Shown: positions 42,681 to 50,381 of the stretch, one piece after another
Layout of the letters: each line of letters begins with the position of its first letter
Position numbering within the stretch: the first letter of the stretch is position 1
DNA from: CAXTEJ01 sp964243295
GTDB lineage: Bacteria > Actinomycetota > Actinomycetes > Actinomycetales > Angustibacteraceae
Reading direction: 5' to 3'
Length of the DNA: 64,000 bases
Assembly (NCBI GenBank): GCA_964243295.1
Contig: CAXTEJ010000003.1
Coordinates: 1 to 64,000 of the forward strand
The notes under the pieces: generated by a model
Told to the model about the DNA's origin: nothing
Seen by the model: the letters and a program-made list of their open reading frames with translations, nothing else
Database searches by the model: none
Position numbers and translations under genes: made by a program

Positions 42681-43408
42681 CCCTCCACCACCATGACCTC
42701 GATCGCGTAGCTGTCGCTGCGATAGCTGTGGTCGCCGAGCTCGAGGGCCGAGCCGGCGCTGTCGAAAGCCCTGCGGGACATGATGAGCACGGGCGCCGAC
42801 CGCCGCGTGCGCAGCAGCCTGGCCTCGCGCGAGGTGGCCGTGCGAGCCGCGATCTCCTGGCGCGCCACGTGCGGGCGGCCGCCGCGCAGCCGCAGCACCG
42901 TGTAGAGGCCGGCTGCCTCGAGGTCGTCCGCGGTGACGTCGGCGAACCGCGGCGGCAGCCAGTTGCGCATGACCGCGAGGGGTTCGTCGCCTGCGCACCG
43001 CAGCCGCTCGACGAAGGTGAGCGGGGTGTCGGGCGGCAGCGACAGGGCGGCCGCGGCCTGCGCGTCCTGCACCCCGGCGCGCAGCTCGAGCACCGTCGTC
43101 CGCGGCTCGCGCCCGTCGCGCGCGAGGTCGTCGTGCAGGCTGGTCAGCTCGGCGCGGCGGTGCACCATGCGGTGGGCCACCTGCGTGCCGACGCCGCGCT
43201 GACGCACCAGCAGGCCCTTGGCGACGAGCTCCTGGATCGCGCGGCGCACCGTGGGCCGCGACAGCCCCAGCCGCGCCGCCAGCGCGACCTCGTTCTCGAT
43301 CGGGTCGCCGCTGCCGAGCCGGCCGTCGTCGATGGCCTGCTGCAGCTGGCTGGCGAGCTGGAAGTACAGCGGCACCGGGCTGGCGCGGTCGAGCGAGAAG
43401 AGCAGCAT
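42677..43408 (-). CDS. GntR/HutC-family regulator of the inositol cluster
   Basis: A 243-residue regulator. The GntR winged helix (about 5-75; VPLYFQLASQLQQAIDDGRL, LGLSRPTVRRAIQELVAKGLL) is followed by a UTRA ligand domain (about 95-240; LTSLHDDLARDGREP, ending SDSYAIEVMVVEG). HutC-type regulators respond to pathway intermediates. It is divergent from the iol operon, with palindromes in between, and is probably its repressor. ATG at 43408 has GAAGGAA 4 nt upstream. Confidence 0.87.
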   Translation of the reverse strand: MLLFSLDRASPVPLYFQLASQLQQAIDDGRLGSGDPIENEVALAARLGLSRPTVRRAIQELVAKGLLVRQRGVGTQVAHRMVHRRAELTSLHDDLARDGREPRTTVLELRAGVQDAQAAAALSLPPDTPLTFVERLRCAGDEPLAVMRNWLPPRFADVTADDLEAAGLYTVLRLRGGRPHVARQEIAARTATSREARLLRTRRSAPVLIMSRRAFDSAGSALELGDHSYRSDSYAIEVMVVEG

Positions 43409-43474
43409 CGGTTCCTTCGGTACCACGGCGGGATGGCGCTCGGTTCTGACAAGCAGGCAGCATGTCACCTCCAC

Positions 43475-43494
43475 GACAGTATGTCCTGACATGC
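43475..43494. promoter_or_regulatory. Candidate GntR operator in the divergent iol promoter
   Basis: Overlapping palindromes: GACA-GTA-TGTC (43475-43485) and ATGTC-CT-GACAT (43481-43492). A GCATGTC at 43460 also pairs with GACATGC at 43488-43494. They adjoin the -35 of the iol operon, a position suited to repression. Confidence 0.6.
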
Positions 43495-43496
43495 AG

Positions 43497-43526
43497 TTGA
43501 CTTTGCTCGACGGCAAACGGGAGGCT
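43497..43526 (+). promoter_or_regulatory. iol operon promoter
   Basis: TTGACT (43497-43502), 18-nt spacer, GAGGCT (43521-43526). The leader is about 44 nt, ending with GAGG before the ATG at 43577. Confidence 0.5.
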
Positions 43527-43576
43527 GGGCCGCCGGCGGGACCCCTGACGGCGTCGTCGACACCGTGAGGACTCGC

Positions 43577-44581
43577 ATGCGGATCGGTCTGGCCGGGGTG
43601 GGACGCATCGGCGTCGAGCACGCCCGGGCGCTGCACGCCCACCCCGACGTCGACGAGCTGGTAATCACCGACGCGTCGTCCGACCGCTCGCTCATGGTCG
43701 CCCACGAGCTGGGGGTCAAGAGCGTCGACGGCATCAGCAGCCTGCTCAGCTCGGGCGTCGACGCCCTCGTCGTGGCCGCGGCGACCGACGCGCACGCGGG
43801 GCTCATCCTCGCGGGCGTCGAGGCCGGTCTGCCGGTGTTCTGCGAGAAGCCTGTCGCGGGTGAGGTCGCCGGCACGGTCGCGGTGCGCGACCGGGTGGCC
43901 GAGCTGGGCGGCCAGGTGCACATCGGCTTCCAGCGGCGCTTCGACGCCGGCTACGTCGCGGCGCGCGCCGCGCTGCGCGCCGGCGAGCTGGGCGACCTGC
44001 GCCGCGCCCACCTGCTGACGTGCGACCCGCAGCCGCCGGCGCCGTCGTACGTGCCTGGCAGCGGCGGCATCTACCGCGACATGCACATCCACGACTTCGA
44101 CATCCTGCGGTGGGTGACCGGCCGCGAGGTCGTCGAGGTGATCGCCGTGGGCGCCAACCGCGGTGCCGCGGTGTTCGGCGACAACGCTGACGTCGACGAG
44201 TCGACCTGCCTGCTCACGATGGACGACGGCACGCTCGTGACCGTGCAGGGCTCGCGCTACAACGGCGCCGGCTACGACGTGCGCATGGAGATCGCCGGCA
44301 CCCTCGCCACCGTCGCCGTGGGGCTGGACGAGCACGCGCCGCTGCGCAGCGCCGAGCCGGGCGTCACCTTTCCCGGCGCGCCGGCCTGGACGGGCTTCTG
44401 GCCGCGGTTCGTCGACGCCTACGTCGCGGAGATGACGGCGTTCGTGGCCATGGCGCGCGGCGAGGCGGCCAGCGCGTGCACCGTGGCGGAGGCCCTCGAG
44501 GCGCTGTACGTCGCCGAGGCGGCCGACCGGTCCCGCCGCGAGCACCGCCCTGTCACGGTCGCGGAGGTGAGCGGCCGATGA
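43577..44581 (+). CDS. iolG: Inositol 2-dehydrogenase (IolG type)
   Basis: This enzyme oxidises myo-inositol to scyllo-inosose with NAD+. The 334-residue protein begins MRIGLAGVGRIGVEHARAL and has GLPVFCEKPVAG (catalytic Lys) near 96. It continues with HIGFQRRFDAGY and the active-site region MHIHDFDILRWVTG. The ATG at 43577 has GAGG 6 nt upstream; a GTG at 43565 is an alternative. It heads a six-gene chain in which every junction overlaps by 4 nt. Confidence 0.85.
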   Translation: MRIGLAGVGRIGVEHARALHAHPDVDELVITDASSDRSLMVAHELGVKSVDGISSLLSSGVDALVVAAATDAHAGLILAGVEAGLPVFCEKPVAGEVAGTVAVRDRVAELGGQVHIGFQRRFDAGYVAARAALRAGELGDLRRAHLLTCDPQPPAPSYVPGSGGIYRDMHIHDFDILRWVTGREVVEVIAVGANRGAAVFGDNADVDESTCLLTMDDGTLVTVQGSRYNGAGYDVRMEIAGTLATVAVGLDEHAPLRSAEPGVTFPGAPAWTGFWPRFVDAYVAEMTAFVAMARGEAASACTVAEALEALYVAEAADRSRREHRPVTVAEVSGR

Positions 44582-45453
44582 GCGCCGGCATGCTCGAGCG
44601 GCTGGCAGGGGCGCCCATCTCCTGGGGTGTCTGCGAGGTGCCCGGCTGGGGCTTCCAGGTGGGCGTCGACGAGGTGCTGAGCCAGATGCGCGAGGTCGGC
44701 ATCACGGCGACCGAGTTCGGCCCCGACGGGTTCCTGCCCGCCGAGCCCGCCGCCAAGGCCGCCCGGCTGGCCGAGGCGGGGCTGCAGGCGGTCGGCGGCT
44801 TCGTCCCCGTCGTCCTGCACGAGCCGGCGCACGACCCGGTGCCCGAGGTCGACGCGGCGCTCGACGGCTTCGTCGCCGCCGGTGCCGGCACCCTCGTGCT
44901 GGCCGCGGCCACCGGGCAGGACGGCTACGACGAGCGCCCGGTGCTCGACGACCTCGGCTGGTCGACGCTGCTCACCAACCTCGACCGGCTCGCCGAGCTG
45001 GCAGCGGGGCGAGGCGTGCTCGCCACGCTGCACCCCCACATCGGCACGATGGTCGAGCAGCAGGACGAGGTGCGGCGGGTGCTCGACGGCAGCGGCGTCG
45101 CGCTGTGCCTCGACACCGGCCACCTGCTGATCGGCGGCACCGACCCGGTCGAGCTGGCCCGCACCGCCGGCGACCGCGTCGCCCACACACACCTCAAGGA
45201 CGTCGACGCCGGCTGGGCCGCGCGCGTGCAGTCCGGTGAGGCCACCTACACCGAGGCCGTCGCGGCGGGCATGTACCGCCCGCTCGGGCAGGGCGACGTC
45301 GACATCGCCGAGATCGTCCGGCTGCTCGAGGCCCGGGGCTACACCGGCTGGTACGTCATGGAGCAGGACACCATCCTCGCGTCGGCGCCCGACACCGCGG
45401 GCCCGCCGGCCGACGTCCGGGCGAGCGTCGAGTTCCTGCGCGGGCTGGCGTGA
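44578..45453 (+). CDS. iolE: Inosose dehydratase-like TIM-barrel protein
   Basis: A 291-residue xylose-isomerase-like TIM barrel. The N terminus APISWGVCEVPGWGFQV is the actinobacterial IolE form. Metal ligands are visible in HPHIGTMVEQ, LCLDTGHLLIGG and HTHLKDVD. IolE dehydrates scyllo-inosose to a diketo product, the second pathway step. IolH/IolI relatives share this fold, so the assignment leans on the N terminus and the operon. ATGA overlap with iolG. Confidence 0.75.
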   Translation: MSAGMLERLAGAPISWGVCEVPGWGFQVGVDEVLSQMREVGITATEFGPDGFLPAEPAAKAARLAEAGLQAVGGFVPVVLHEPAHDPVPEVDAALDGFVAAGAGTLVLAAATGQDGYDERPVLDDLGWSTLLTNLDRLAELAAGRGVLATLHPHIGTMVEQQDEVRRVLDGSGVALCLDTGHLLIGGTDPVELARTAGDRVAHTHLKDVDAGWAARVQSGEATYTEAVAAGMYRPLGQGDVDIAEIVRLLEARGYTGWYVMEQDTILASAPDTAGPPADVRASVEFLRGLA

Positions 45454-46424
45454 GCGGCTTCGACGTGCTGACGATGGGCCGCGTCGGCGTCGACCTCTAC
45501 CCGCTGCAGGTCGCGACCGCGCTCGAGGACGTCGAGACCTTCGGCAAGTTCCTCGGCGGCAGCGCCACCAACGTCGCCGTGGCCGCCGCCCGCCACGGCC
45601 TGCGGTCGGCCGTCGTTACGCGCACCGGGGAGGACGCCTTCGGACGCTTCGTGCACAAGGCCTTGCGAGAGCTAGGCGTTGACGACCGCTTCGTCAGCGC
45701 GGTGCCCGGCCTGCCGACCCCGGTCACGTTCTGCGAGATCTTCCCGCCCGACGACTTCCCGCTGTGGTTCTACCGGACGCCGACCGCCCCCGACCTGCAG
45801 GTGCGCGCCGACGAGCTCGACCTCGACGCCGTCCGCGACGCGCGCATCTTCTGGACGACGGTCACCGGGCTCTCGCAGCAGCCGAGCCTCGACGCCCACC
45901 TGGCTGCCCTGCGTGCGAGGGGCCGGGCGCCGGTCACGGTGCTCGACCTCGACTACCGGCCGATGTTCTGGCCCGAGCCGGCGAAGGCGCGTGAGCGCGT
46001 GCAGGAGGCGCTCGCGCAGGTGACGGTCGCCGTCGGCAACCGCGAGGAGTGCGAGGTCGCGGTGGGGGAGAGCGATCCCGACGCGGCTGCCCTCGCGCTG
46101 CTCGACCGCGGCGTCGAGCTCGCGGTGGTCAAGCAGGGCCCCCGCGGCGTGCTGGCCCGCACCCGCACCGAGCGGGTCGAGGTGCCGCCCCATCCCGTCG
46201 ACGTGCTGAACGGGCTGGGCGCCGGCGACGCCTTCGGCGGCGCGCTGTGCCACGGCCTGCTCGAGGGCTGGCCGCTGACGCGGGTGCTGCGCTTCGCCAA
46301 CGTCGCCGGCGCCATCGTCGCCTCGCGGCTCGAGTGCTCCACCGCGATGCCGCGCACCGACGAGGTCGAGCACCTGCTGGCCACCGGGGCGCGTGCCTCC
46401 TCCGCCGCGGCGGTGGCGTCGTGA
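45450..46424 (+). CDS. iolC: 5-dehydro-2-deoxygluconokinase
   Basis: A 324-residue PfkB/ribokinase-family kinase that phosphorylates 5-dehydro-2-deoxy-D-gluconate. It has the signature GKFLGGSATNVAVAAARHG near 31, LDLDYRPMFW, and the catalytic DVLNGLGAGDAFGGALCHGL near 255. The protein fits the single-domain IolC length; it is not fused to the DUF2090 aldolase. GTGA overlaps on both sides. Confidence 0.9.
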   Translation: MSGFDVLTMGRVGVDLYPLQVATALEDVETFGKFLGGSATNVAVAAARHGLRSAVVTRTGEDAFGRFVHKALRELGVDDRFVSAVPGLPTPVTFCEIFPPDDFPLWFYRTPTAPDLQVRADELDLDAVRDARIFWTTVTGLSQQPSLDAHLAALRARGRAPVTVLDLDYRPMFWPEPAKARERVQEALAQVTVAVGNREECEVAVGESDPDAAALALLDRGVELAVVKQGPRGVLARTRTERVEVPPHPVDVLNGLGAGDAFGGALCHGLLEGWPLTRVLRFANVAGAIVASRLECSTAMPRTDEVEHLLATGARASSAAAVAS

Positions 46425-47386
46425 TCGCGCAGGACGACGTGACCGTGGTCGGTCCGCCCGTGAGCAGCACGGAAGCGGTCGCCGGACCGCTCGCTCGCGA
46501 CCTGGCCGACCTGACCGAGGTGCGCGCCCGCAGCCCGCACGCGGTGGCGCAGGCTGCCGCCGAGCGGCGCCGGCGCCCGCTGCTCGGCTCCGACGGCCGG
46601 CTGCTCGTCGTGGCCGCCGACCACCCCGCGCGCGGGGCGCTCGGCGTCCGGTCCGACCCGACGGCCATGGCCAGCCGCACCGAGCTGCTCGAGCGGCTGC
46701 GCGTCGCGCTGTCGCGCCCCGGCGTCGACGGCGTGCTCGGCACGCCGGACGTGCTGGAGGACCTGCTGCTGCTGGGCTGCCTCGAGGGCAAGGTCGCGTT
46801 CGGGTCGATGAACCGCGGCGGCCTGCAGGGTGCGAGCTTCGAGCTGGACGACCGCTTCACCGCCTACGACGCCGCGGCGATCGCGGCCGCGGGCCTGGAC
46901 GGAGGCAAGATGCTGACGCGGATCGCGCTGGACGACGCCGGCACCGCCCCCACGCTCGAGGCCAGCGCGCGGGCCGTCAGCGAGCTCGCGGCCCGCGGCC
47001 TGGTCGCCCTGGTCGAGCCGTTCCTGTCCAGCCGCGTCGACGGCGTGGTGCGCAACGACCTGAGCGCCGAGGGGGTCATCAGGTCGGTGCACGTCGCGCA
47101 GGGGCTCGGTGCCACGAGTGCCTTCACCTGGCTCAAGCTGCCGGTCGTCGCCGAGATGGCGCGCGTCATGGACGCGACCACCCTGCCGTCGCTGCTGCTC
47201 GGCGGCGACCCGTCCGGGCACCCCGACGACACCTACGAGGAGTGGGGCGACGCGCTGTCGCTGCCGTCGGTGCGCGGCCTGGTCGTCGGACGCGCGCTGC
47301 TCTACCCGCAGGACGGCGACGTCGCCGCTGCCGTCGACGTGGCGGCCGGTCTGGTGCACGGCGACGCCGCTGCGGAGCCGGCGTGA
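46421..47386 (+). CDS. Cgl0159-type (beta/alpha)8 protein, probable aldolase
   Basis: A 321-residue class I aldolase-like barrel of the type found in corynebacterial iol clusters. It has LLVVAADHPARGALG near 65, GSMNRGGLQGASFELDD, the likely Schiff-base segment SAFTWLKLPVV, then GGDPSGHPDDTYEEW. No iolJ (class II aldolase) is present, so this protein may cleave 2-deoxy-5-keto-gluconate-6-phosphate. This is an inference from position. Confidence 0.75.
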   Translation: MIAQDDVTVVGPPVSSTEAVAGPLARDLADLTEVRARSPHAVAQAAAERRRRPLLGSDGRLLVVAADHPARGALGVRSDPTAMASRTELLERLRVALSRPGVDGVLGTPDVLEDLLLLGCLEGKVAFGSMNRGGLQGASFELDDRFTAYDAAAIAAAGLDGGKMLTRIALDDAGTAPTLEASARAVSELAARGLVALVEPFLSSRVDGVVRNDLSAEGVIRSVHVAQGLGATSAFTWLKLPVVAEMARVMDATTLPSLLLGGDPSGHPDDTYEEWGDALSLPSVRGLVVGRALLYPQDGDVAAAVDVAAGLVHGDAAAEPA

Positions 47387-48261
47387 ACGACCTGCACCTG
47401 CGGGCCGGCACCACCGCGCGCGACGGCTTCGCCACGGTCGTGACCCCCGAGTCGGCCGGCTGGGGCTTCAGCGGCCTGCGCGTCATCGAGCTCGCGCCGG
47501 GCGGCAGCCACGAGGTCAGCAGCGGGGACGACGAGGTGCTCGTGCTGCCGCTCGCGGGTTCGTGCCGGGTGGTGTGCGACGGTGAGACCGTTGCGCTGCA
47601 AGGAAGACCGAGCGTCTTCGCCGGACCGAGCGACTTCGCGTACGTGCCGCGCGAGGCGACGGCCGTCGTCTCCAGCGACGGAGGCGGGCGGTTCGCACTG
47701 CCGTCCGCGCGGGCGCGGCGACGGCTCCCGTTCCGCTACGGCCCGGTGTCCGGCGTCCCGGTCGAGATGCGAGGCGCCGGCGCGTGCTCGCGCCAGGTCA
47801 ACAACTTCTGCACCCCGCAGGCCTTCGAGGCCGACGCGATCATCGCCTGCGAGGTGCTGACCCCCGGCGGCAACTGGTCGTCGTACCCGCCGCACAAGCA
47901 CGACCAGCAGCGCCCCGGCGAGTCGGTGCTCGAGGAGATCTACTACTTCGAGGTCGCCGCCGGACCCACGGGTGAAGGTGTTGCCTACCAACGGGTGTAC
48001 GGCGAGCCCGACCGACCCGTCGACGTGCTGGCCGAGGTGCGCAGCGGTGACGTCGTGCTGATCCCGCACGGCTGGCACGGGCCGTCGATGGCCGCACCCG
48101 GCTACGACCTGTACTACCTCAACGTCATGGCCGGGCCGGGCGACGAGCGCGCCTGGCTCATCTGCGACGACCCCGCCCACGGGTGGGTCCGCTCGACCTG
48201 GGAGGGAGTGCCGGTCGACCCGCGGCTCCCGTTCGGTACCGACAGGAAGGCTTCGACGTGA
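47383..48261 (+). CDS. iolB: 5-deoxy-glucuronate isomerase
   Basis: A 292-residue double cupin. IolB converts 5-deoxy-glucuronate to 5-dehydro-2-deoxygluconate. It has SRQVNNFCTPQAF, then GGNWSSYPPHKHD (metal-binding His near 175), EEIYYFEVA and IPHGWHGPSMAAPGYDLYYL. Length and motifs match the family. GTGA overlap with the preceding gene, and its end overlaps iolD. Confidence 0.93.
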   Translation: MNDLHLRAGTTARDGFATVVTPESAGWGFSGLRVIELAPGGSHEVSSGDDEVLVLPLAGSCRVVCDGETVALQGRPSVFAGPSDFAYVPREATAVVSSDGGGRFALPSARARRRLPFRYGPVSGVPVEMRGAGACSRQVNNFCTPQAFEADAIIACEVLTPGGNWSSYPPHKHDQQRPGESVLEEIYYFEVAAGPTGEGVAYQRVYGEPDRPVDVLAEVRSGDVVLIPHGWHGPSMAAPGYDLYYLNVMAGPGDERAWLICDDPAHGWVRSTWEGVPVDPRLPFGTDRKAST

Positions 48262-50147
48262 GCACCATCAGACTGACCGTGGCGCAGGCGCTGGTGCGCT
48301 TCCTCGCCGTCCAGCACAGCGAGCGTGACGGCGTCGAGCAGCGGCTGGTGCAGGGCTGCTTCGGCATCTTCGGCCACGGCAACGTCGCCGGCGTGGGGGA
48401 GGCGCTGCTCGAGTCCGAGCTCGCTGACCCCTTGGCCCTGCCCTACCACCAGGCCCGCAACGAGCAGGGCATGGTGCACGCCGCGGTCGCGTACTCCCGC
48501 ATGAAGAACCGGCTGTCGACGCTCGCATGCACCACCTCGATCGGGCCGGGCGCGACCAACCTCGTGACCGGCGCTGCGCTCGCCACCGTCAACCGGCTGC
48601 CCGTGCTGCTGCTGCCGGGCGACGTCTTCGCCACCCGCGCCTCCGGCACGGTGCTGCAAGAGCTCGAGTCGCCGCGTGGCCACGACGTCACGGCCAACGA
48701 CACGCTGCGCCCGGTGTCGGCGTACTTCGACCGCGTGTGGCGGCCCGAGCAGCTGCCGTCCTCGCTGCTGGGCGCGATGCGGGTGCTGACCGACCCCGCC
48801 GAGACCGGCGCCGTGACGCTCGCGCTGCCCCAGGACGTGCAGGCCGAGGCCCACGACTGGCCGCACGAGCTGTTCGCCAGGCGGGTCTGGCACGTCTCCC
48901 GCCCACGGCCGGAGGCGGGGCTCATGGCCCGGGTGGCCGAGCTGGTGCGGGGTGCGCGCCGTCCGATGGTCGTGGCGGGTGGGGGTGTGATCTACGCCGA
49001 GGCCACCGACGCGCTGCGCGCGCTCGCCGAGGCGACCGGCTTGCCGGTGGCCCAGACGCAGGCGGGCAAGGGCGCCCTGTCCTACGACCACCCGCAGTCC
49101 CTCGGCGCCATCGGTGCGACCGGCACCGCGGCCGCCAACGAGATCGCCCGCGAGGCCGACCTCGTGATCGGCGTCGGCACCCGGTGGCAGGACTTCACGA
49201 CCGCCTCCCTCAGCGTCTTCGGGCCGGACGCGCGCTTCGTCAACATCAACGTCGCCGCCTTCGACACCGTCAAGCTGTCGGGGCTCGCGGTGCTCGCCGA
49301 CGCGCGCGAGGCCCTCGTCGAGCTGGCGCAGGCGTTGCAGGGCTGGTCGGTCGACGCCGAGCAGCGCGAGCGCGCCACCCGGCTCGCCGCCGAGTGGGAC
49401 GCGCAGGTGGGTGCGGCGTACGACCTGCAGGGCGCGGGTGACCAGCCTCCGACGCAGGCCCAGGTCATCGGCACGGTCAACGACGTGTCGGGCCCGCGCG
49501 ACGTCGTGCTCTGCGCCGCCGGGTCGATGCCCGGCGACCTGCACCGGCTGTGGCGCACCCGCGACCCGAAGGGCTACCACGTCGAGTACGGCTACTCCTG
49601 CATGGGTTATGAGATCGCCGGAGGCCTCGGTGCCAAGATGGCGACCCCTGACCGGCAGGTCTTCGTCATGGTCGGCGACGGCTCCTACCTGATGATGGCG
49701 CAGGAGCTCGTGACCGCCGTCCAGGAGGGAGTGAAGCTCGTCGTGGTGCTGGTGCAGAACCACGGCTACGCCTCGATCGGCTCGCTGTCGCAGTCGCTGG
49801 GGTCGCAGCGGTTCGGCACGGCCTACCGCTACCGGACGTCGTCCGGCCGGCTCGACGGCGACCGGCTGCCGGTCGACCTCGCCGCCAACGCCGCGAGCCT
49901 CGGCGCAGACGTGCTGCGCGTCGACACGTTCGACCAGCTGCGCCCAGCGCTCGAGAAGGCCGCCGCGAGCGATCGGACGACGGTCGTGCACGTCGACTGC
50001 GACCCGGTCATGACCGCCCCCGACAACCACGCCTGGTGGGACGTGCCGGTCAGCGAGGTGTCGGCGCTCGACACCACCGTCGCGGCGCGCGAGACCTACG
50101 AGGCGGCCAAGGCCGGGCAGCGGGCGCACCTCACGCCGCCGGGCTGA
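48258..50147 (+). CDS. iolD: 3D-(3,5/4)-trihydroxycyclohexane-1,2-dione hydrolase
   Basis: A 629-residue ThDP enzyme that opens the inositol ring. It has RLTVAQALVRFLAVQ, the ThDP Glu region NEQGMVHAAVAY, a middle domain (RPMVVAGGGVIYAEA) and the ThDP/Mg motif MVGDGSYLMMAQE with VLVQNHGYASIG near 520. GTG has AGGAAGG upstream and overlaps the iolB stop. It is the last gene of the operon. Confidence 0.94.
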   Translation: MSTIRLTVAQALVRFLAVQHSERDGVEQRLVQGCFGIFGHGNVAGVGEALLESELADPLALPYHQARNEQGMVHAAVAYSRMKNRLSTLACTTSIGPGATNLVTGAALATVNRLPVLLLPGDVFATRASGTVLQELESPRGHDVTANDTLRPVSAYFDRVWRPEQLPSSLLGAMRVLTDPAETGAVTLALPQDVQAEAHDWPHELFARRVWHVSRPRPEAGLMARVAELVRGARRPMVVAGGGVIYAEATDALRALAEATGLPVAQTQAGKGALSYDHPQSLGAIGATGTAAANEIAREADLVIGVGTRWQDFTTASLSVFGPDARFVNINVAAFDTVKLSGLAVLADAREALVELAQALQGWSVDAEQRERATRLAAEWDAQVGAAYDLQGAGDQPPTQAQVIGTVNDVSGPRDVVLCAAGSMPGDLHRLWRTRDPKGYHVEYGYSCMGYEIAGGLGAKMATPDRQVFVMVGDGSYLMMAQELVTAVQEGVKLVVVLVQNHGYASIGSLSQSLGSQRFGTAYRYRTSSGRLDGDRLPVDLAANAASLGADVLRVDTFDQLRPALEKAAASDRTTVVHVDCDPVMTAPDNHAWWDVPVSEVSALDTTVAARETYEAAKAGQRAHLTPPG

Positions 50148-50152
50148 GCGCG

Positions 50153-50203
50153 CGGCTGACCGGCGCGGCTGACCGCGGGCGGCTGACCGCGGGCGGCTGA
50201 CCG
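50153..50203. repeat. Short tandem repeat after iolD
   Basis: CGGCTGACCG occurs four times, at 50153, 50166, 50180 and 50194 (13- then 14-nt steps). It begins 6 nt after the iolD stop and forms the right edge of the inositol cluster. Confidence 0.85.
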
Positions 50204-50275
50204 AGCGGTGTTGCGGGAGTCGTCGTCCGGGCGGCTCGAGGTGGCGCCGGCGACGTGCCTGCTTCCCACGACGAG

Positions 50276-50315
50276 CCTGGACTTCCCGCGTGCTGCCGAC
50301 CGCCCAAAGTCCAGG
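50276..50315. repeat. Inverted repeat in the iolD-guaB3 gap
   Basis: CCTGGACTT (50276-50284) and AAGTCCAGG (50307-50315) are perfect 9-bp arms with 22 nt between them. The following ACGTGATCATCCGG resembles the GTGATCATGCG unit repeated at 35316. A terminator or dispersed repeat remnant is possible. The remaining bases of 50204-50369 show nothing recognisable. Confidence 0.6.
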
Positions 50316-50369
50316 TTCACCCACGTAACGTGATCATCCGGGCCGGGGATCGGCCGCAGCGCCGACCGA

Positions 50370-50375
50370 TAGCCT
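50370..50375 (+). promoter_or_regulatory. -10 element of guaB3 (leaderless)
   Basis: TAGCCT (50370-50375), then GGGCCG and the GTG at 50382: nearly identical to the tsaD start region. Confidence 0.55.
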
Positions 50376-50381
50376 GGGCCG

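Noticed and set aside
46421..47386. Assignment of the barrel protein as IolJ
   Set aside because: IolJ is a class II aldolase with a different fold signature; this protein resembles class I aldolases and the Cgl0159 type.
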